A stretch of DNA of 64,000 nucleotides. It comes from Streptococcus mitis B6. Lineage in GTDB: Bacteria; Bacillota; Bacilli; Lactobacillales; Streptococcaceae. The stretch lies in contig NC_013853.1 of the NCBI RefSeq assembly GCF_000027165.1, positions 1,054,001 through 1,118,000 of the forward strand, read 5' to 3'. Shown here piece after piece: positions 32,597 through 41,414 of the stretch. The notes below the pieces were generated by a model that was given only the letters and a program-made list of their open reading frames with translations, did no database searches and had not been told where the DNA came from. A program made the position numbers and the translations under genes. Position 1 is the first letter of the stretch. Each line of letters starts with the position of its first letter.

Positions 32597-33595
32597 CTAT
32601 TTAAGATCATTATAGATAACAGATGCTTGATTATCAATAGATTTAAATTCTTTAACAGATTTAGTGAATTTAGGGATGTTAATAATTCGCTTATTTAGAC
32701 ATTGAGCAAGGTGTTGAGGTACATCTGATCCATCCCAGTTACCATAAAAGAAACTTCTATTTCTCCATTTATCTAAAGATTTCTGGGGAAATTCTGAATT
32801 AGAGAAACTGCGTTTATATAATTCTGGATAATCTTTTTTTAAATCCTCTATATTAGAATATTTCACAATAGTTTCTTCACTAGTTTCTATTTTACCCCCT
32901 TCTTTCCTTCTTGGGAAAGGATACTCTGAGGAATGTTCGTAAGCTTTCTTCCAACCTTGAATTTTATAAACACCAACACAAACACCACGGTATAAGGCAA
33001 GAGCATACTCTAAGTCTTTTTTACGTGATTCAGAAATATTCCAAACACCACGTACATTGTGATAAATATCTTCTGTAGTGTCATCAGCTTGAAAACTACT
33101 ATTGATTTTAATGAGTACACATTTCTCCTTAATTGTTGAAAAATCAAAATCAGATAAGGCGTAGTTGTCAATAAAGTTTTCAATTGATCTAGCCTGAATC
33201 AGTCCATCTTTGGAGATTGTTGTTTTTTCTCTTTTTGACGCATGTCCACTAACTATATTTGTTAACTCTTCATCCTCTTTTGAAAAATTGATAAGATTAA
33301 TTAATGCCGATTCAGCCATAAAAGCTTCGTGCTCTGTTAAACCAAATTTAATGATTACAGGTATAATTTTCCCCTTATGTTTTCTAATAATTTGAATTTT
33401 TTTACTAATTTGTATATTTTCTTCTTGAGCTACTTCTGTCAGTGCTTCATCAATATGTGATATTAGGCGAGTTCCTTCTCCCTTACCAATATAGAAAGGT
33501 AGTTGCTTACCTTCTTCATAGAGTCCGTAAACATAGTATTTGTCATTTTCATTTTTAGTCGCACCAGTAATATCATTTAATTTTTGATAATTCAT
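32597..33595 (-). CDS. LEM-3-like GIY-YIG nuclease with a PUA/EVE-like C-terminal domain
   Basis: 332 residues. N-terminal GIY-YIG nuclease: YVYGLYEEGKQLPFYIGKG, conserved R in GTRLISH, and the catalytic Glu in FMAESALINLI (about 15-105). After a linker the C-terminal part (about 160-225; VRGVWNISESRKKDLEYALA, then GVCVGVYKIQGWKKA) resembles PUA/EVE/ASCH-type domains that read modified bases. A nuclease joined to such a reader suggests modification-dependent cleavage of foreign DNA. The C-terminal assignment is tentative. AGGAG precedes ATG 33595. The flanking gap 33596-33845 is empty. Confidence 0.7.
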   Translation of the reverse strand: MNYQKLNDITGATKNENDKYYVYGLYEEGKQLPFYIGKGEGTRLISHIDEALTEVAQEENIQISKKIQIIRKHKGKIIPVIIKFGLTEHEAFMAESALINLINFSKEDEELTNIVSGHASKREKTTISKDGLIQARSIENFIDNYALSDFDFSTIKEKCVLIKINSSFQADDTTEDIYHNVRGVWNISESRKKDLEYALALYRGVCVGVYKIQGWKKAYEHSSEYPFPRRKEGGKIETSEETIVKYSNIEDLKKDYPELYKRSFSNSEFPQKSLDKWRNRSFFYGNWDGSDVPQHLAQCLNKRIINIPKFTKSVKEFKSIDNQASVIYNDLK

Positions 33596-33845
33596 TTTTT
33601 TGCTCCTATTTAAATATATTATAAAAGTTCTGCTTCACACTATTAGAAATTAATTAAAATAATCCACTTATTCTACCTTCTTTCTGATTCTGAACTATTT
33701 ATCAGTTAAACTACTATATTTTCTTTAAAATCAAGTAAAATCCTAGAGAATAATCTAAATAAATTTGGGGACAATATATAGGTTTACTAATAACTACACA
33801 ATACAGTATTTACGATAGCATTAAAAAGAGTCTGTTATATTTATT

Positions 33846-34682
33846 TTATGGATCTTTAAATAATTTGCTCAAAGTTTCTGAAAATTCTTCTGTAGCATAA
33901 ATTTTAGCTTTCCCATCTCCTTTTAATAAGCATCTAGCTCTTACTGAAGCGGCCCGTGGACTAGTAGAACGATAACATGTTTCATAAGTTTTTAATTCAG
34001 GAATAGCGTTACCCCATTCAGCATAACCACGCGCAATAAGAATAGTTACAGGTGACTTGCTTTCATCTGCAATTCTTTCTTTAATCAAATTAAATAAAAA
34101 TTGTTGAGTAGGAAGATATCCTTTTTTCTTAACTAGAGTAGTGATTTTTCCATCATATCTATTAGAATGATAAGGGAAAAACTCGGCTAGAGCGATATGT
34201 TTTGTAAACCAGTCTACATGCTTTTTATAATCGTCGTTTGTTTTAAACAAATCACCCATACCAGCATCTTCGAACCAGAACTTAAATTTAGCTGCTGTAA
34301 ATCCGAGTTTATCACCTTCATCAAGTTCAAAGGCATGGAACCCTACTTTTTTTAGTTGTAAACTGTCTAAGCAAGTTTGCTGATAATCTTTATTGTTGTT
34401 ATAAAGTTTTTCATATTCATCGCTATAACCAGGATTTTTAGCTAAAATAATAACATCCGCATTTTTAATATCCCCTACAAATTGTTGAGGATAGAAATTT
34501 AAGTGTAATGCAGTTTTATCATCTTTTTCAGTTTTTAGTATTGTTTGAATAATTTCCCAATCATCATGGGCAACAATAGCTTCTTTGCCTTTGTGAGTTG
34601 TTGTTAGAATGTCATTCCAGGGATTTTTAGTTGTAGTCATTTCTTTTTCAGCTTTTTTTGTAGAATAACTATATTTTACCAT
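33846..34682 (-). CDS. Uracil-DNA-glycosylase-superfamily-like protein
   Basis: 278 residues, or 264 if it starts at ATG 34640, which has a better though weak purine site. ADVIILAKNPGYSDEYEKLY near 75-95 has the place and shape of UDG motif A, LAEFFPYHSNRY is mid-protein, and ILIARGYAEWGNAIP resembles the late UDG strand. Classical catalytic Asp/His motifs are not evident, so it may be a binding or altered-specificity member. It stands alone with long spacers on both sides. Confidence 0.6.
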   Translation of the reverse strand: MVKYSYSTKKAEKEMTTTKNPWNDILTTTHKGKEAIVAHDDWEIIQTILKTEKDDKTALHLNFYPQQFVGDIKNADVIILAKNPGYSDEYEKLYNNNKDYQQTCLDSLQLKKVGFHAFELDEGDKLGFTAAKFKFWFEDAGMGDLFKTNDDYKKHVDWFTKHIALAEFFPYHSNRYDGKITTLVKKKGYLPTQQFLFNLIKERIADESKSPVTILIARGYAEWGNAIPELKTYETCYRSTSPRAASVRARCLLKGDGKAKIYATEEFSETLSKLFKDP

Positions 34683-34765
34683 GTTTTAATATCAAATACA
34701 AAAATAGATTTTATTAATATGTTTTCGATTATAAAAGAAGCTGAGTAAAAAAACACTTGTTAATA

Positions 34766-34834
34766 TCAATAAGTAGGACATTATTTACGTCCCCTTTCAC
34801 ACCACCGTACATGACGTTCGGCATACATCAGCTC
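34766..34834 (-). mobile_element. 3' remnant of a group II intron (domains V and VI)
   Basis: On the minus strand 34834-34801 is a 34-base domain V: GAGCTGATG ... CGAA ... CATGTACGGTGGT folds as the catalytic hairpin. 34800-34766 follows as domain VI, GGGGACG ... GTCCTACTTATT, with the bulged A before the YTTAT end. No maturase and no 5' part are present. The rest of the 34683-35094 gap is AT-rich with no gene. Confidence 0.7.
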
Positions 34835-35094
34835 TACTAAACTGTAACGAACTCCCTCATTTTTCAGTCTACAAATTATTTTCAATACTGTAGAACAGAT
34901 AGAATTAACTAAGAAGTATAAGACTAGTACAATAAATTGTAAGTATTTTGAGAACAACGATTAATAAAAAAAGAATGACGGTGAGATTTATTACTTTTAA
35001 TTATACTCACTTTGTTAGTTTAATTTAAAGCCATTTTTTGACCATAATCTAAGAGATAGCAATTTTTAATAGGCTTTATTTTAAAATTCAAAAT

Positions 35095-35865
35095 CTAACA
35101 ACCATTTCGATTAGTTAAATCTTTCAATCTTTCCTCTCCAGATCTAAGCATCTCTTTCTCCACTTGATTCCATTCTCCAAATAGTAAATCATGTAGAACG
35201 GTTGCTGCTGAAGTTGTATTTTCTTTTGAATCATATACACAACTTCTATCTCGTTGGTAAATTTGAATTCTTTCAAAGATAGCTAGTTCTTCCAATTGCC
35301 GTGTATTATCAACTAGATGATTTACAATGAAATCATGATGTTCTTTTGGAGTTGCGCGTGCTTGAGTTGGATTGATAGAGTACAGTTCTTCGTATCGGAT
35401 AAGAGTGCTCAGATAGGACAATTCGGGCTTTGTTGCAATTAAGGCTAATTGTACTTCATATCCCTTACTTTTCAAGAGTTGTGCTGTTTTCTTTGGAACA
35501 TCAATAGTTCGTAAAGTTCCCTCTATCAAAAGATTGTATCCCAAATGACTCAATTCTGTTACTAAAGACTCTACCATTTTACCTGCAAAATCTTTGGTGT
35601 ATTCTACACTATCTTTGCCATATTCTTGCTGCAGTTCTAAATAGTGTGGATGTTGAGAGCGAAAACTATCGCCATCTATGATAACAATATTTCCTTGAAA
35701 TTCTTTCTGTTTAATACGATGAATTGTAGTCTTACCAGCACCACTTTGCCCTCCAAGCAAAATCGCTATAGGTTGCTTACTGGACTTTTTTCCTCTTGTC
35801 AGAGAACGAAGATTCCGTGCTAAAGCATGTTTGAATTCACTATCAGTATAATCTTGGATTTCCAT
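35095..35865 (-). CDS. pezT: PezT, zeta-family toxin (UDP-GlcNAc kinase)
   Basis: 256 residues. Walker A is LLGGQSGAGKTTIH (about 32-45), then the substrate strand NIVIIDGDSFRSQHP, TKDFAGKMVESLV and LIEGTLRTIDVPKKTA. Zeta toxins phosphorylate UDP-N-acetylglucosamine and poison cell wall synthesis. Its start shares one base with the PezA stop, giving tight coupling. Both reading frames are intact, so the module looks functional. Confidence 0.93.
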   Translation of the reverse strand: MEIQDYTDSEFKHALARNLRSLTRGKKSSKQPIAILLGGQSGAGKTTIHRIKQKEFQGNIVIIDGDSFRSQHPHYLELQQEYGKDSVEYTKDFAGKMVESLVTELSHLGYNLLIEGTLRTIDVPKKTAQLLKSKGYEVQLALIATKPELSYLSTLIRYEELYSINPTQARATPKEHHDFIVNHLVDNTRQLEELAIFERIQIYQRDRSCVYDSKENTTSAATVLHDLLFGEWNQVEKEMLRSGEERLKDLTNRNGC

Positions 35866-36341
35866 TAAGCTACCATCCGCTTTTCAGATATCTCTAACAT
35901 ACGTTCAATTCCATCCAAATAACCGCTATATCTCTCTATTTCATCAAAAGTTTCTACTAAATAGATATTCGTATGAATCAAGTCAGATAAATCATCACTC
36001 ATTAAAATCCAAGGATTAGATTCATCATCAATGCTAATTCCCTGACTATCTTGATAGCGATAGAGTCGAGATAAAAGATTAGCACCTCTTTCTTTCACAA
36101 TTTCAATTTTTAAAGTCAATTCATAATCTTCAACAGGATTGAGCATTTTATCTTCTCCTACAATATCGACATAAGATACATTAAACTTCTGACAGATGAT
36201 ATCTATTAGTTCCGTAGAGACTGAACTAGTTCCATTTTCATAACGACTCAAGCTATTTCGAGAAATTCCTATAATTCGTGCAAATTCGGGTTGTGTTAAG
36301 TCATGTGTTTTACGTAAGGATTTTATGTTCTTTCCAATCAT
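35865..36341 (-). CDS. pezA: PezA, antitoxin and autorepressor
   Basis: 158 residues. Xre-type helix-turn-helix at 5-60 (LRKTHDLTQPEFARIIGISR, NSLSRYENGTSSVS) and an epsilon-like helical C-terminal domain (GANLLSRLYRYQDSQ onward) that blocks the toxin nucleotide pocket. AAAGGAG precedes ATG 36341. It should bind the long palindrome at 36379-36420. Confidence 0.93.
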   Translation of the reverse strand: MIGKNIKSLRKTHDLTQPEFARIIGISRNSLSRYENGTSSVSTELIDIICQKFNVSYVDIVGEDKMLNPVEDYELTLKIEIVKERGANLLSRLYRYQDSQGISIDDESNPWILMSDDLSDLIHTNIYLVETFDEIERYSGYLDGIERMLEISEKRMVA

Positions 36342-36368
36342 GGCAAACTCCTTTATTTTTATAATTCA

Positions 36369-36420
36369 ATTATAGCATAAAAAAGTATAACGCACCAATT
36401 TTGGTGCGTTATACTTTTTT
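36369..36420 (-). promoter_or_regulatory. pezAT promoter with PezA operator palindrome
   Basis: AAAAGTATAACGCACCAA (36381-36398) is repeated in inverse at 36401-36418 with a two-base centre. Its second arm supplies the -35 TTGGTG (minus, 36398-36393). TATAAT with upstream TGC is at 36374-36369, 18 bases on. PezA bound here blocks the -35. The gap from 36421 to 36616 holds nothing else. Confidence 0.8.
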
Positions 36421-36616
36421 TCTAGCCTAAACTTTACTTCTAAAAAAGCCACCTAAAGAGCCATAAATATTTATACTTGTATTATTAGGCCATTAGTAAA
36501 GCGTATCCAACATCTCAATAAAGTGTTGTTTTTACTGATATTTTAACTATATTGTATAGTCTACTATTTAAATCTCAATTGGGATATTTTATAGAATACC
36601 CAAAATTCAACAATAA

Positions 36617-37261
36617 CTAAAAGTAAGATTCCATTGTATTTCCTTGTTGATCTTTCATATCACGAATTTTATTTTTCAGAAGATCAAAGTTACAAATTTC
36701 ATCTCTAATATCGTTATCCGCTCTGTAGCCATTAATCATCTCAGTTAGAGTTTTCCCTTGACTACCATTCTTTATAGTGGTATTCACTCTTTTTATCTTG
36801 ATATCAAAAGGCTCATATGTTTTATACTTAATTACTTCGTCTTTAAAATCAAATAAAGGTGTATCCGGTTTAGCATCCCATAAGATAATCAACCACATTA
36901 TCGCATTATAAAGCTGTTTTGCAGTTTTATTCCACTCTTCAGGTTGTAAATTTCCACTCCCTCTATTGTAATGTTCTTGTCTATTATTTACATGAGAATT
37001 ACCTACAAGCGGATTAAAAAGAGGTAGCCCTTTGTGATTAATTAGTTCTAAAAAATCCCTTGCCGCACCCATGCCACACTGAATAACTTCCTTCTTGCCA
37101 TCAATTTTACTCTCAGCGATAAATACATAATATTCATCTTCAATAGTTGCTCCTGCATCACTATGTTTTTGTTGATTTGCTAACAGTTTAATATGTGCTT
37201 CAGGCTGAACTTCAAAATCTCTAACAATTCTTTGTCTTGTTTCATGTCCTCTACAATTCAT
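36617..37261 (-). CDS. Hypothetical 214-aa protein
   Basis: No recognised family. Features: an N-terminal stretch YYVFIAESKIDGKKEVIQCG that looks like a beta hairpin, then MGAARDFLELINHKGLPLFNP, a WNKTAKQLYNAIMWLIILWD helix, and a charged end. AAAGGAG precedes ATG 37261. The direct repeat AACTTGTA occurs twice in the promoter region (about 37277-37284 and 37308-37315). It could be a regulated accessory gene; function unknown. Confidence 0.55.
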   Translation of the reverse strand: MNCRGHETRQRIVRDFEVQPEAHIKLLANQQKHSDAGATIEDEYYVFIAESKIDGKKEVIQCGMGAARDFLELINHKGLPLFNPLVGNSHVNNRQEHYNRGSGNLQPEEWNKTAKQLYNAIMWLIILWDAKPDTPLFDFKDEVIKYKTYEPFDIKIKRVNTTIKNGSQGKTLTEMINGYRADNDIRDEICNFDLLKNKIRDMKDQQGNTMESYF

Positions 37262-37339
37262 ATAAGTTCTCCTTTACAAGTTTAGTAACTAGCCTTATTA
37301 TACTATACAAGTTGAGTAAAAAATCATAACCTTCATCAA

Positions 37340-39085
37340 CTAGTTTTTGAAAATCACAAATCCTTTTGGAGAGATGACAAGCTGATTCTCCAATTCTTGG
37401 CAATTACTTGCTAGTGCTACTGCTTCTTTTTGTAAATGATAATCTTCCTTTGATTGGTTGAAAATCGCTTTGAGAATTTGCCCTTCATATTTCCACTGCA
37501 AAGCTACTACATCAGCTTTGATTTCTTGAAGGCTATACTTGCCATGCGAAATGATTACTGACGCGTAATTCCGAATCTTAATTAGCTTCTTCATAAAGTT
37601 CAGCATATCATTGTCACTTGATACACGTTCCCAAGGCATACAACGTCGACAATCTGGGTCTGGACCGCCAGTCATGGATAACTCTGTTCCATAATAGATG
37701 CAGGGTGTTCCTTTTTGTAAAAAGAGAAAGGCTAGGGCTGATTTAACCAGTTGCACATCCTCATTGGCCGTCCACAAGATTCGCTCTGTATCATGTGAAT
37801 CCAAGAGATTAAACATGACCTCTGAAATCTGCTGCTTGTAATACATAGACTGGCCATTGATTTCATCGATGAATTGGTCAGTCTTCTTAACACCTCGTAA
37901 GAAATAGTCCTTGATACTATCAGATAAAGGATAATTCATGACGGCATGGAACTCATCGCCATTTAGCCAAGGCTGAGCCGTATGCCAGACTTCTCCAAGG
38001 ATATAAAGATCGGGCTTTTTAGCTAAAACTGCTTTTCGAAAATCCTTCCAAAACTGATGATCAATCTCATTAGCCACATCCAAACGCCAAGCATCGATAT
38101 CAAACTCTTCAATCCAATAAGTCGCAACCTTTAAAAGATAGTCCTTGACCTCTGGATTGGCTGTATTTAGCTTAGGCATATAGTCCTCAAAACCAAAAGC
38201 ATGATAAGGTAAGTCTCTCTTATTAGCAAGCTTAGCAGTCGTCACTGGGAATTGTTGAATATGGAACCAATCCTTATAAGCAGATTGCTCACCATTTTTG
38301 ACAACATCTTGCCATTGAGGAGATTGCGAACCAATATGGTTAAATACAGCATCCAGCATAATTTTCATACCACGCTGGTGAACTTGCTCGACCAGCTCCC
38401 GAAAGGACTCTTTATCCCCAAAATGACGGTCAATTTCAAAGTAATCTGTCGTATTGTACTTGTGATTGCTTGTAGATTCAAAGATGGGACAAAGATAGAG
38501 TCCAGTAATTCCCAAGTCTTGCAAGTAATCCAGATGGTCAATAATCCCCTGTAAATCACCACCAAAGAAATCATCACTATTAGGTGTGATAGATGGATCC
38601 CAGTCTAAAGTCCCTTCTGGGTTTAATAGAGCATTTCCATTAGCAAATCTCTCAGGAAATATCTGATACCATACTGTATTTGAAACCCAGTCAGGAACCT
38701 GACATGCATCAATCTCATGTATATAAGGCAACTTAAATCCATTTCCAATAGCATGAAGATTTTCTAGAGAATTTTCCACACACCCTTTATCGCCATACAA
38801 AATACTTTGACCTTCTGTATCCTTGAGTTCAAAGAGATACTGGATACGTGCAAAGTCAACTGACACTCCAACCTGCCAATAATCAAATAAGACGTCAGAA
38901 GTTATCTTGGCCATTTTCTTTGTATCTTGATAAAACTCCTCCATAAAAATAAAAGGGTCAGCATAATGCAAGTTGATGCTTTCAATGTCCCCTTTCTTAG
39001 TTCGAATCCGAATATGAAGTTTCTTATCCTTGTAAAGATAGGCATACTCTGACTCAGGCCTATGGTAAATAACACTTAATTCCAT
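37340..39085 (-). CDS. GH13 alpha-glucan hydrolase (neopullulanase/cyclomaltodextrinase-like)
   Basis: 581 residues, cytoplasmic. After an N-terminal beta domain (about 1-120) the GH13 barrel opens with VWYQIFPERFANGN. The four conserved regions are visible: LDAVFNHIG, AWRLDVANEID (nucleophile Asp), ILGEVWH (acid Glu), and LLDSHDTERI. The frame reaches 39124, but GGAGAC before ATG 39085 sets the start. The promoter and cre site at 39120-39175 indicate CcpA repression. It hydrolyses imported maltodextrins or cyclodextrins by family. Confidence 0.9.
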   Translation of the reverse strand: MELSVIYHRPESEYAYLYKDKKLHIRIRTKKGDIESINLHYADPFIFMEEFYQDTKKMAKITSDVLFDYWQVGVSVDFARIQYLFELKDTEGQSILYGDKGCVENSLENLHAIGNGFKLPYIHEIDACQVPDWVSNTVWYQIFPERFANGNALLNPEGTLDWDPSITPNSDDFFGGDLQGIIDHLDYLQDLGITGLYLCPIFESTSNHKYNTTDYFEIDRHFGDKESFRELVEQVHQRGMKIMLDAVFNHIGSQSPQWQDVVKNGEQSAYKDWFHIQQFPVTTAKLANKRDLPYHAFGFEDYMPKLNTANPEVKDYLLKVATYWIEEFDIDAWRLDVANEIDHQFWKDFRKAVLAKKPDLYILGEVWHTAQPWLNGDEFHAVMNYPLSDSIKDYFLRGVKKTDQFIDEINGQSMYYKQQISEVMFNLLDSHDTERILWTANEDVQLVKSALAFLFLQKGTPCIYYGTELSMTGGPDPDCRRCMPWERVSSDNDMLNFMKKLIKIRNYASVIISHGKYSLQEIKADVVALQWKYEGQILKAIFNQSKEDYHLQKEAVALASNCQELENQLVISPKGFVIFKN

Positions 39086-39119
39086 TAATTTGTCTCCTAG
39101 AGTTTTAATTCCAATTTTA

Positions 39120-39175
39120 CGCAAACGTTTTCATAATTGTGATTCTAGTATACTACTTTCGTATTTTATTTTCAA
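39120..39175 (-). promoter_or_regulatory. Promoter and cre site of the GH13 gene
   Basis: Minus strand TTGAAA (39175-39170), 17 bases, TATACT (39152-39147), then TGAAAACGTTTGCG (39133-39120), a match to the cre consensus except for the last base. The cre lies just after the expected start site, the usual place for CcpA roadblock. The -35 overlaps the stop of the next gene upstream. Confidence 0.8.
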
Positions 39176-39504
39176 GGCTTGTCCGTAGATTCTACAGGTA
39201 AAGAATCGATACTTCCGAATTCAACTCTCAGTCCATCTTTTTGGAATTCATGCTCATGAATATCTATTAAGGCGTAGCCTAAGTGTTTCATCACTTTCAT
39301 TATCTTGTCCCACTCATAAATTCTGAGATGATCGGGTGCTTCCCAACCTCTAGGGTCACCAGGCACATGAATGTCAATGTCAGACGGCCCCCATTCTTCA
39401 TTTGATCGGTATTCAAACCCCAAAGACCCCATGAGCGTCGGAGTGATTCCGATTTTGTTTAAATGAGAACAAATTGTTCGAAATTCATCAAATAGAGAAT
39501 TCAT
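39172..39504 (-). CDS. Nucleotidyltransferase-like protein, probably C-terminally short
   Basis: 110 residues from ATG 39504 (GGAGGAGG just before it). LMGSLGFEYRSNEEWGPSDI and DIHVPGDPRGW form the GS...DxD motif of minimal nucleotidyltransferases. The chain ends soon after VEFGSIDSLPVESTDKP, shorter than usual for such enzymes, so the 3' part may have been lost where the GH13 promoter now starts. The substrate is unknown. Confidence 0.55.
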   Translation of the reverse strand: MNSLFDEFRTICSHLNKIGITPTLMGSLGFEYRSNEEWGPSDIDIHVPGDPRGWEAPDHLRIYEWDKIMKVMKHLGYALIDIHEHEFQKDGLRVEFGSIDSLPVESTDKP

Positions 39505-39567
39505 TCCTCCTCCAATCGTTGATATAGAACTCAATTGCGTTGTGAATAATAAACTAATTTTTACCTT

Positions 39568-40449
39568 CTACTCTTTCGGTTTTGAAAATACTTCAACTCG
39601 CTGAGCTAGAACTTTGATTTCTACAGGTAGGTTATCCGATTTATCGCCATCAACGTCTGACTCCAACTCACTATCTGAAGAGATTTTAATATTACGCGCT
39701 CTGATATACTCAATATTATCATTGCCGACAACATCTCCTTTTAGTAAATCAGGAATAACGGATAATTTGGAGAATAGAGACGCATCTTTCAGAATCAAAA
39801 TATTGGCATAACCGTCCTTGTTTTCTTCAAAGATTTTCTTATCAGCGAAGTAATTTGTCAAGAGAACCAAAACATGGCTAGCTTCACCAACATAATTTCC
39901 ATTTTCTGTCTCCACCTTAATGTTAAATACCTGATCCGTCATAACAGACTTCATGGTATTTACAGCATAGGCTAAAATACCGAATTTTGTCTTATCCTCG
40001 ATTTCAACATTGTGAATCGCTTCAGGTAGAGAACCGATACTAAAAATATAACCAAAATAATTGTCATTCGCTTTTCCGATATCAATCTTATTGGTTAAAT
40101 CAAAATCCAGTTCATCAATTGCACCATCGATGTCTTGATTGATTTCCAACAGTTTTGTAATGAGGTTTCCCGTCCCACCTGGGATAATCCCTAACTTAGG
40201 AATGTAGTCTCTCTCAGCAATACCTGAAATAACTTCGTTGACAGTCCCATCTCCACCAAACACAACCACTGCATCGTAGTGCTCACGAGAAGCTTCTTCA
40301 GCAAAATGTGTTGCATCCAGCGCTTTTTCGGTAATTTTGGTTTCCACTTGCTCAAAGTATTCTTTTGCTTTATTCTCCAGCTTTTCTTTGTAATCCAAAG
40401 CCTTCTCGCCACCAGAAGTAGGGTTGATAATTAACATTGCCTTTTTCAT
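39568..40449 (-). CDS. Diacylglycerol/lipid kinase (DagK/YegS family)
   Basis: 293 residues. Lipid kinase signature: INPTSGGEKAL at the N-terminus, FGGDGTVNEVISGI (about 60-73), and LGIIPGGTGNL. A C-terminal beta domain (YANILILKDASLF) follows. It phosphorylates diacylglycerol or related lipids at the membrane face. AAGGAG precedes ATG 40449. It stands alone. Confidence 0.88.
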   Translation of the reverse strand: MKKAMLIINPTSGGEKALDYKEKLENKAKEYFEQVETKITEKALDATHFAEEASREHYDAVVVFGGDGTVNEVISGIAERDYIPKLGIIPGGTGNLITKLLEINQDIDGAIDELDFDLTNKIDIGKANDNYFGYIFSIGSLPEAIHNVEIEDKTKFGILAYAVNTMKSVMTDQVFNIKVETENGNYVGEASHVLVLLTNYFADKKIFEENKDGYANILILKDASLFSKLSVIPDLLKGDVVGNDNIEYIRARNIKISSDSELESDVDGDKSDNLPVEIKVLAQRVEVFSKPKE

Positions 40450-40559
40450 TAATTTCTCCTTAATTTTAAATAGAAATGTTTACATTTCGCCATATGCAAG
40501 TAAATGTAATCCTATTATACAATGAAAATACAGAAAAGAGAAATATGACGTACTGGAGA

Positions 40560-41414
40560 TTAATACGCTTTTATTCTATTGTCCCATCTCCTAACTACAG
40601 CCTTTAAGGGTTCATCCAAGTAAGAAAATGCTTTATCCTTTATCCAACCAGGGATACCGTAAGCTGCCTCTGCTATGCTGCCAGTTATTGCAGCAAGTGT
40701 ATCACTATCACCACCAAGTGAGATGGCATTTCTTATCGCATCTTCGAAGTCTCTACTCTCAAGAAAGGCGATAATAGCTTGAGGGACAGTTTCCTGACAT
40801 GTTTCGTTAAAACGATAGTTAGGACGGATTTCATCTAAAGTTTGAGATAAATTGTAGCCGTATGTCTTCTCTATATAATCCTTAATCCGTCTTTTACACT
40901 CTGTATGATTGTCATTAATTGGTTGCTCGTATTCTCTACAATAACCACCAAAGTAAAAACGACACAGAAAGATAGCATCAGCTGTAGCCATTGCACCTTT
41001 GACACCTTCTGGATGATTATGAGTTACCTCTGCAGAAAGACTCGCAAGGCCTCTAGATGATGACCACATTCCGGTTCTCGCATAAAAACCACAGTCCATG
41101 TTCCAAGCACATGGAGAAACACGCATAGCAGATCCATTCCCAAAGCTATTATAAGGCTCACGGTTATCGCTGTTTAGCCATGCATTAAACCGAGCACCGT
41201 AATCAGCATTCGGATACAGTCTGCCATATTTCTTCATCGCGTCAATGAAGTCGACTTTTTGTCCACCATTCATAATTGCTTCTGCAACAGCACAGGTCAA
41301 AACCGTGTCATCAGTGAAAAAACAGTCTTTCCGAAATAAAGGAAAGTCCTTTGTTTTGATATTGTTCCATTCGTAAACAGAACCGACAATATCTCCAATA
41401 ATTGCTCCTAGCAT
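40560..41414 (-). CDS. ADP-ribosylglycohydrolase family protein
   Basis: 284 residues, all helical. Metal-binding motifs of the DraG/ARH family: GAIIGDIVGSVYE (4-16), FFTDDTVLTCAVAEA (about 32-46), and GGDSDTLAAITGSIAEA (about 235-250). The family removes ADP-ribose from proteins or nucleic acids. Its start overlaps the preceding hydrolase gene by seven bases, so they are coexpressed. It could reverse ADP-ribosylation by a toxin; no transferase is seen nearby. Confidence 0.9.
   Translation of the reverse strand: MLGAIIGDIVGSVYEWNNIKTKDFPLFRKDCFFTDDTVLTCAVAEAIMNGGQKVDFIDAMKKYGRLYPNADYGARFNAWLNSDNREPYNSFGNGSAMRVSPCAWNMDCGFYARTGMWSSSRGLASLSAEVTHNHPEGVKGAMATADAIFLCRFYFGGYCREYEQPINDNHTECKRRIKDYIEKTYGYNLSQTLDEIRPNYRFNETCQETVPQAIIAFLESRDFEDAIRNAISLGGDSDTLAAITGSIAEAAYGIPGWIKDKAFSYLDEPLKAVVRRWDNRIKAY

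Noticed and set aside
29481..34955. Similar GTGCAATAAGTTGTAAG-type sequences at about 29495 and 34928 as a repeat family
   Set aside because: The match is short and AT-rich; I could not extend it beyond about 25 bases.
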